Below are positions 59,167 through 64,000 of a stretch of 64,000 bases of DNA, piece by piece. How positions within the stretch are numbered: the first letter of the stretch is position 1; each line of letters starts with the position of its first letter. The translations under genes and the position numbers were made by a program. The stretch is taken from contig NZ_CP113343.1 of NCBI RefSeq assembly GCF_026683955.1, positions 2,170,001 to 2,234,000 of the forward strand. Reading direction: 5' to 3'. This stretch comes from Arthrobacter sp. MMS18-M83 (GTDB taxonomy: Bacteria; Actinomycetota; Actinomycetes; Actinomycetales; Micrococcaceae). A model generated the notes under the pieces. The model made no database searches. It saw only the letters and a program-made list of their open reading frames with translations, and was not told where the DNA came from.

Positions 59167-60630
59167 TCAGTCCTTTTTGAGGCTCCAGCTGGCGCCATCG
59201 GCGCCATCCTCGACGGCGATTCCGGCGGCCGCGAGAGTGTCGCGGATCGCGTCGGAAGCGGCCCAGTCCTTGTTGGCGCGCGCCTCGGCGCGGGCCTGCA
59301 GCTGGGCTTCCACAAGGACTTCAAGGGCTTGGGCTGTCCCGGAGTTTTCCTGGACTTCGCCGCGGACATCGTTGAGACCAAGAACTGTGGTCATGGCCAG
59401 CACGGCCTGGAGCGCCTGCTGGGCTCCGGCATCGTCCCCTGACGCCAGTGCCGTGTTGCCAGCACGGACGGTCTCATGCAGAGCGCCAAGAGCCTGCGGC
59501 ACGTTGAGATCATCGTCCATGGCGGCAGCAAAAGCGTCCGGCACGGGGCTCGACTCAGGGTGGGCGGCGAAGCCGCCACCGAACTTCTTGGACGCCTTAG
59601 CGACGAAACCGTAGATGCGCTCCACAGCAGCCGCAGCTTCCTGGAGGGAGGTGGGCCGATAGTCCAGGATGGAGCGGTACTGGGCCTGGCCGAGGTAGTA
59701 ACGGACCACGCGCGGACTTGCGAGCTCCAACATTTCCGCAGGACTCACCGTGTTGCCTACGGACTTGGACATCTTTTCGCCCTCATAGGTGACCATGCCG
59801 TTGTGCAGCCAGAAATTGGCGAAGTCGTCACCGGCGGCCTGCGACTGTGCCATTTCGTTCTCATGGTGCGGGAAGCGGAGGTCCAAGCCGCCGCCGTGGA
59901 TGTCGAACTGCTGGCCCAGGTATTTCGTGGCCATGGCAGAGCATTCAAGATGCCAACCCGGCCGGCCGGTTCCCCACGGCGAAACCCAGCCCGCCGTCGT
60001 CGGCTCCCCGTCCTTGAAGCCCTTCCACAGCGCAAAGTCGCGCGGGTCGCGCTTCCTGTTGCTGAATTGAGGCTCGACGTCCGCGGCGCCCTGCATGTCG
60101 TCAATGTTCTGGCGCGTCAGGGAGCCGTACTTGCTCCAGGATCGGACATCGAAGTAGACATCCCCGGAATCGTCCAGGGCAGGGTAAGCGTGGCCGCGGT
60201 CGATGAGCCTTTGGATGAGGGCGTGCATCTCCGGGATGTGGCCGGTGGCGCGCGGCTCGTATGTTGGGCGGGAAACGCCGAGGACGTCGTAGGCCTGCTC
60301 GAATTCCTGCTCGTAACGGTAGGCCAAGGCCCACCATTCTTCCTCGGGCTTGGCTGTGGGTTCCTCAGCCCAATCCGGCCCGAACGACTGCGAGGACTTG
60401 GCGAGGATCTTGTCGTCGATGTCGGTGACGTTGCGGATCACCGTGACGCGCAGCCCGCGGTATTCGAGCCAGCGGGTCAGCTGGTCGAACGCGATGGCGG
60501 AACGGACATGTCCCACGTGTGGCATCCCCTGCACCGTGGCACCGCAGTAGTAGACGCTGGCCTTGCCGGCTTCAAGGGGGACGAAGTCGCGGACTTCGGC
60601 GGATGCAGTGTCGTAAAAGCGCAGGGTCAC
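59167..60630 (-). CDS. cysS: Cysteinyl-tRNA synthetase
   Basis: The 487-residue class I synthetase shows zinc-site Cys in [15 protein letters not shown], whose last part (PHVGH) is the HIGH motif. [45 protein letters not shown] and [10 protein letters not shown], the KMSKS loop, follow. It charges tRNA-Cys with cysteine. It lies between ispF and rlmB in the same direction. Confidence 0.97.
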   Translation of the reverse strand: MTLRFYDTASAEVRDFVPLEAGKASVYYCGATVQGMPHVGHVRSAIAFDQLTRWLEYRGLRVTVIRNVTDIDDKILAKSSQSFGPDWAEEPTAKPEEEWWALAYRYEQEFEQAYDVLGVSRPTYEPRATGHIPEMHALIQRLIDRGHAYPALDDSGDVYFDVRSWSKYGSLTRQNIDDMQGAADVEPQFSNRKRDPRDFALWKGFKDGEPTTAGWVSPWGTGRPGWHLECSAMATKYLGQQFDIHGGGLDLRFPHHENEMAQSQAAGDDFANFWLHNGMVTYEGEKMSKSVGNTVSPAEMLELASPRVVRYYLGQAQYRSILDYRPTSLQEAAAAVERIYGFVAKASKKFGGGFAAHPESSPVPDAFAAAMDDDLNVPQALGALHETVRAGNTALASGDDAGAQQALQAVLAMTTVLGLNDVRGEVQENSGTAQALEVLVEAQLQARAEARANKDWAASDAIRDTLAAAGIAVEDGADGASWSLKKD

Positions 60631-60687
60631 CGCTCCAGATTAGCGGATGCGCGCCATCTGGCTTCGTTGCACACCATCTATCTCAGT

Positions 60688-61224
60688 TCAGGCGCTATCG
60701 CCTTGGGGCGCTGCCGGCACGGCGTAGACAAGGGCCGTAGCGACGGCGGAGATGCCCTCACCCCGGCCAGTGAAGCCGAGGCCGTCGCTGGTGGTCGCCG
60801 TGACGCTGACGGGAGCGCCTGCGGCGTCGCTGAGGACGCGCTGCGATTCTTCGCGCCGCGGACCGAATTTTGGCCTGTTGGCCACGAATTGCACCGCAAC
60901 ATTGCCAATCTCGAAACCGGCGGCGCGGACAATCCTGGCCGCCTCCCCCAGCAACTTCGCTCCGGAAGCGCCGGCGAATTCGGGACGGTCGGTGCCGAAA
61001 TGCGTGCCAAGGTCACCAATGCCGCAGGCCGAGAAGAGCGCGTCAGCGGCCGCATGGGCCACGCAATCGCCGTCGGAATGCCCGGAGAGCCCGCGCTCCC
61101 CCTCCCAAAAGAGGCCTCCCAGCCACAGCGGTTGCGGGTCGCCCTCAGGCGCGTAGGCGTGTACGTCCACCCCGATGCCGGTGCGCGGCAACGGGATGGC
61201 CGGGTTCCCAGGCTGCGCCCCCAT
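60688..61224 (-). CDS. ispF: 2-C-methyl-D-erythritol 2,4-cyclodiphosphate synthase
   Basis: The 178-residue protein has the IspF signatures [15 protein letters not shown] (metal-binding Asp-x-His), [20 protein letters not shown] and [20 protein letters not shown]. It forms the cyclic diphosphate in the MEP isoprenoid pathway. Its ATG overlaps the ispD stop (TGATG). The two enzymes catalyse steps three and five of the pathway. Confidence 0.96.
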   Translation of the reverse strand: MGAQPGNPAIPLPRTGIGVDVHAYAPEGDPQPLWLGGLFWEGERGLSGHSDGDCVAHAAADALFSACGIGDLGTHFGTDRPEFAGASGAKLLGEAARIVRAAGFEIGNVAVQFVANRPKFGPRREESQRVLSDAAGAPVSVTATTSDGLGFTGRGEGISAVATALVYAVPAAPQGDSA

Positions 61225-62006
61225 CAGCCTTCCACCCAGCGGACTCCGAGCGGACCTTCCAGCAGGCCTTCGGCAATGATGAGGTCCAGCGGCGTGGTGA
61301 TTTTCAGCGACTGGCTGGCGCCCCGAACTGCGTGGACGGGGACGCCGAGGAGTTCGACCAGCATGGCGTCGTCGGTGACGGCCGCGGACTGGGCGTGGTC
61401 GAACTTTGCCGCCGCCGCGTGGGCACGCAGCAAAGTCTCATAGTCGAAACCTTGCGGAGTCTGGACGGCGCGCAGTTGCTCCCGCGGGGCCGTGCCGGTG
61501 ACGATCTCCGGGGCGATTCCGGCGTCGTCACCGTCAGTTTCCACAACCATCTTGACGGTGTCCACGATCGGTATCGCCGGAATGACCGCCATGGCGCCTG
61601 CGGATAGCGCGACGGCAACGCGGTGGAAGACCCGTTCAGGAGTTAGCGCTCGCGCAGCATCGTGAACCAGCACAGCGCGCGTTCCCTCGAGCACCGCCGC
61701 TAGGGCCGCACGGACCGAATCGGCACGCGTGGATCCGCCGTCGACCACTGTGACCAGAGGCCCGTCAGTGCCGAGCTCCTGCCGGAATTCCTCGCAGAGC
61801 TCCCGCAGCTCGAGGTCCCCTGCGGGGATGGCAACACAAATCTGCCGGGCAACATCTGCCGTGGCGACGCCGCGGAGGGCATGGGTGAGGATGGGTTCGC
61901 CGCCCAGCGGCACCTTTGCCTTGGGCATGCCGTAGCCAAGCCGCTCGCCCGAGCCTGCCGCAACGACGACGACGGCGGTGGCCTCGCGCTGGGATGGTGT
62001 AGTCAT
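61224..62006 (-). CDS. ispD: 2-C-methyl-D-erythritol 4-phosphate cytidylyltransferase
   Basis: The start is ATG 62006 ([20 protein letters not shown]). The 260-residue protein has the nucleotide-binding [20 protein letters not shown] loop, [19 protein letters not shown] and [17 protein letters not shown], which define IspD. It transfers CMP to methylerythritol phosphate. It lies 86 bases downstream of carD, with a terminator between. Confidence 0.96.
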   Translation of the reverse strand: MTTPSQREATAVVVVAAGSGERLGYGMPKAKVPLGGEPILTHALRGVATADVARQICVAIPAGDLELRELCEEFRQELGTDGPLVTVVDGGSTRADSVRAALAAVLEGTRAVLVHDAARALTPERVFHRVAVALSAGAMAVIPAIPIVDTVKMVVETDGDDAGIAPEIVTGTAPREQLRAVQTPQGFDYETLLRAHAAAAKFDHAQSAAVTDDAMLVELLGVPVHAVRGASQSLKITTPLDLIIAEGLLEGPLGVRWVEG

Positions 62007-62043
62007 GCGCTCAAGCCTACGTGGTGCTAACTCGGGCAAAAGG

Positions 62044-62074
62044 AAACCCCGGCGGCAGGTTGCCACCGGGGTTT
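62044..62074 (-). terminator. Terminator between carD and ispD
   Basis: AAACCCCGG-C-GGCA pairs with TGCC-A-CCGGGGTTT around a GGT loop, 18 bases past the carD stop. It is followed on the minus strand by TCCTTTTGCC. Confidence 0.75.
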
Positions 62075-62091
62075 AAATCTTTGAATCTTTG

Positions 62092-62574
62092 TTAGGAAGC
62101 CAGAACTTCGTCGAGAACGCTTGCGGCCTTCTCTTCGTCGGTCTTCTCAGCCAGTGCCAGTTCTGAAATCAGAATCTGACGGGCTTTGGCCAGCATTCGC
62201 TTCTCACCTGCGGAAAGGCCGCGATCGTGATCACGGCGCCAAAGATCGCGAACGACCTCTGCAACCTTGATGACGTCGCCGGAAGCAAGCTTCTCCAGGT
62301 TTGCCTTGTAGCGACGGGACCAGTTGGTGGGCTCTTCAGTGAACTCGGCACGGAGAACGTCGAAAACGTGCTCCAAGCCTTCCTTGCCCACTACGTCGCG
62401 AACCCCAACAAGGTCTACGTTTTCTGCTGGAACTTCAATGGTCAGATCACCCTGAGCCACCTTGAGCTTGAGATACATTTTCTCTTCGCCCTTGATAGTG
62501 CGCATCTTGATTTCTTCAATTTTTGCTGCACCGTGGTGAGGGTAAACTACTGTCTCGCCGACCTCAAAAACCAT
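62092..62574 (-). CDS. carD: CarD-family RNA polymerase-binding regulator
   Basis: The start is ATG 62574 ([20 protein letters not shown]), with GGGGAAAG upstream. The 160-residue protein has the Tudor-like RNA polymerase-interacting domain (first 55 residues) and a helical DNA-binding domain ([52 protein letters not shown]). The conserved Trp in the C-domain helix that contacts the promoter bubble is seen. CarD stabilises open complexes at rRNA and other promoters and is essential in mycobacteria. It is divergent from the LpqE-like gene, as in mycobacteria. Confidence 0.97.
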   Translation of the reverse strand: MVFEVGETVVYPHHGAAKIEEIKMRTIKGEEKMYLKLKVAQGDLTIEVPAENVDLVGVRDVVGKEGLEHVFDVLRAEFTEEPTNWSRRYKANLEKLASGDVIKVAEVVRDLWRRDHDRGLSAGEKRMLAKARQILISELALAEKTDEEKAASVLDEVLAS

Positions 62575-62854
62575 GTGGACTTTCCCCTTTCCCGCAGACC
62601 AGTTTATCACGCTTAAGGCATACGATTGGCACGGAGAGGGGTCCTGAACCCAGTAAATACGCGGAAAATGGCCTATTCAGCCCTCCAGCACCCCCTTGAC
62701 GGGAAGGCATAAAAGTGCATAGGACGCCGCGCCGCGGAACACCGTACGCCTCCGGGAGGCCCGCCACAATGGTGTCCGGAATCCTTGTTTGAGCTGGTTT
62801 GCCGATAGGCTATGCCTGAAAAGTGTTCCAATGACTCTAAGAGGAGTACGTGTC

Positions 62855-63415
62855 GTGCGCATTACTGCGATGAACCGTGTCCAGCGCGGCAAACTGGCGA
62901 TGGCGGCGGCCGCCATCGGCATCGGTCTCTTGTCCGTGACCGGCTGTGGCTACATCAACGCCCAGCAGACCAGCCACCAGTACGCAGCGTCGGACGGCGT
63001 CAAGGAAGACCTCGGTTCGCTCCAACTGCGCAACATGCTTATTGTCTCCACTGGCGCCAACAAGCCGGGACGCGTTATTGGTGCCGTCTTCAACACTTCC
63101 TCCAGCGATGCGACCTTGACCATCAACGGAGCCAGCGGCTCGCAGACCAGCATTCCGGTCAAGGCCAAGTCGCAGACCTACCTCAACGAGAGCACCGACC
63201 CCGCGATTCTGAGCACCACCGGCGGAAACCCGGGCTCCCTGGTTTCCGTGACCATCAAGACCGGCTCCGACTCCCGCACCGTGCAGTTCCCGGTCCTGGA
63301 CGGCACCTTGAAGGAATATGAGAAGTACATTCCTGCCACGGCCACGCCGAGCCCCTTAGTCAGCGGTTCAGCCACGAGCAGCGCCTCACCGAGCGCGAGC
63401 AGCACCGGCCACTAG
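62855..63415 (+). CDS. LpqE-like lipoprotein
   Basis: The start is GTG 62855 (VRITAMNRVQRGKLAMAAAA), with AGAGGAG 10 bases upstream. The 186-residue protein has a signal peptide with lipobox SVTGCG. The mature part reads YAASDGVKEDLGSLQLRNML, then GANKPGRVIGAVFNTSSSDA, the small beta-sandwich of actinobacterial LpqE-like lipoproteins. It ends in a Ser/Thr/Ala-rich tail. The divergent arrangement with carD matches mycobacterial lpqE. The function is not known. Confidence 0.8.
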   Translation: MRITAMNRVQRGKLAMAAAAIGIGLLSVTGCGYINAQQTSHQYAASDGVKEDLGSLQLRNMLIVSTGANKPGRVIGAVFNTSSSDATLTINGASGSQTSIPVKAKSQTYLNESTDPAILSTTGGNPGSLVSVTIKTGSDSRTVQFPVLDGTLKEYEKYIPATATPSPLVSGSATSSASPSASSTGH

Positions 63416-63472
63416 GCGGCATCGGCCTGGCCCCCGGCCCGGCGGCCAGGCCCAGTTACCCCGCGAGAACGC

Positions 63473-63507
63473 AAAGGAAGGGCTCTCACCATGGGAGCCC
63501 TTCCTTT
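63473..63507. terminator. Bidirectional terminator between the LpqE-like and response-regulator genes
   Basis: AAAGGAAGGGCTC pairs with GAGCCCTTCCTTT around a nine-base loop, between convergent genes. It is flanked by A's and T's that serve both directions. Confidence 0.8.
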
Positions 63508-63563
63508 TGCTGTTTGCCTTGCGCTTTTTGCCTTCGGCGGGGCCGTTCCCAGCCCTTCCGGGC

Positions 63564-64000
63564 TTACGGTTCGAACTTGTAGCCTAAGCCGCGCACCGTC
63601 ACAAGATAGCGGGGAACCGAGGGGTCGGGCTCGATCTTGCTGCGCAAGCGCTTCACGTGGACGTCCAGGGTCTTGGTGTCCCCCACGTAGTCGGAGCCCC
63701 AGACGCGGTCGATCAGCTGTCCACGGGTGAGCACACGGCCCGAATTGCGGAGGAGCATCTCAAGGAGTTCGAACTCCTTCAGCGGAAGCGACACTTGTTC
63801 GCCGTTGACGCTCACCACATGGCGCTCAATGTCCATCCTGACCGGGCCGGCCTGCACGGTGGATGTGATGAGTTCCTCGGGCTCGCCCTGCCGGCGCAGC
63901 ACGGCACGAACGCGCGCCACGAGTTCCCGGGAAGAGTACGGCTTGGTGACGTAGTCGTCCGCGCCGAGTTCCAGGCCAACCACCTTGTCGATTTCCGAGT
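63564..64000 (-). CDS. OmpR/PhoB-family response regulator, C-terminal part (RegX3/PhoP-like)
   Basis: The frame is open to the right edge, so the N-terminal phospho-acceptor part is missing. The visible 145 residues include the end of the receiver domain (LELGADDYVTKPYSSRELVA with the conserved Lys) and a complete winged-helix DNA-binding domain (LPLKEFELLEMLLRNSGRVL; DVHVKRLRSKIEPDPSVPRY; VTVRGLGYKFEP). The wording is close to RegX3, the phosphate-starvation regulator of actinobacteria. A senX3-like kinase would be expected beyond the window. Confidence 0.9.
   Translation of the reverse strand, partial: SEIDKVVGLELGADDYVTKPYSSRELVARVRAVLRRQGEPEELITSTVQAGPVRMDIERHVVSVNGEQVSLPLKEFELLEMLLRNSGRVLTRGQLIDRVWGSDYVGDTKTLDVHVKRLRSKIEPDPSVPRYLVTVRGLGYKFEP

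Noticed and set aside
59476..61443. A 655-codon open frame opposite cysS, ispF and ispD
   Set aside because: It spans three well-supported genes on the other strand and has no recognisable domain or ribosome site.

Overview
The window looks like a chromosomal segment of a high-GC actinobacterium of the Micrococcaceae (Arthrobacter / Paenarthrobacter / Pseudarthrobacter type). The evidence is the G+C-rich coding sequence with GTG/TTG starts, the GlgE alpha-glucan pathway, a DUF4032 protein, and the carD-lpqE / ispD-ispF-cysS-rlmB neighbourhood. Genus is inferred from protein resemblance and gene order; no database was searched.

1-6840: a minus-strand sugar-acid (pentonate) catabolic region. 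It holds an enolase-superfamily dehydratase (cut by the window edge), an ABC sugar-binding lipoprotein, a FadR/GntR regulator, an alpha-ketoglutaric-semialdehyde-type aldehyde dehydrogenase and an FAH-family 2-keto-3-deoxy-pentonate dehydratase. This enzyme set fits a Weimberg-type route to 2-oxoglutarate. Related GGTAAGAC/GTCTTACC operator-like sites lie before three of its genes. Decayed pieces of an IS1380-like transposase, a sorbitol-type dehydrogenase and a tyrosine integrase lie among and beside these genes.

6886-29923: a 23-kb genomic island inserted in the 3' end of a tRNA-Thr(TGT) gene, bounded by 63-bp direct repeats that differ at one base. Its cargo is a fructan-oligosaccharide / difructose-anhydride (DFA) system: two ABC importers without ATPases, two LacI regulators, a GH91 enzyme without a signal peptide (probable DFA III hydrolase), three GH32 enzymes, a short GH32/GH68-like propeller enzyme, an uncharacterised propeller protein, a PfkB fructokinase and an aldo/keto reductase. 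No secreted fructanase is present, so the likely logic is uptake of short fructans or DFAs, hydrolysis inside the cell, then phosphorylation of fructose. Several remnants (permease tail, binding-protein leader, fructokinase start) record internal rearrangement.

29960-37900: core genes. A DsbA-like membrane protein, otsA-otsB, a MsiK/UgpC-type sugar ABC ATPase that could energise the ATPase-less importers, a DUF4032 protein, a GntR regulator and a truncated amidohydrolase abutting a truncated SRPBCC gene.

38050-43900: a complete rrn operon on the minus strand (16S-23S-5S) with promoter, boxA-like antitermination sequences and terminator.

44104-56917: glycogen/trehalose metabolism. A glgE-treS-mak/glgB operon with maltokinase and branching enzyme in one reading frame, divergent glgP, an orphan barstar gene and glgX with an apparent 3' frameshift.

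57200-64000: nitrilase-family amidase, rlmB, cysS, ispF, ispD, carD, an LpqE-like lipoprotein and the C-terminal part of a RegX3/PhoP-type response regulator.
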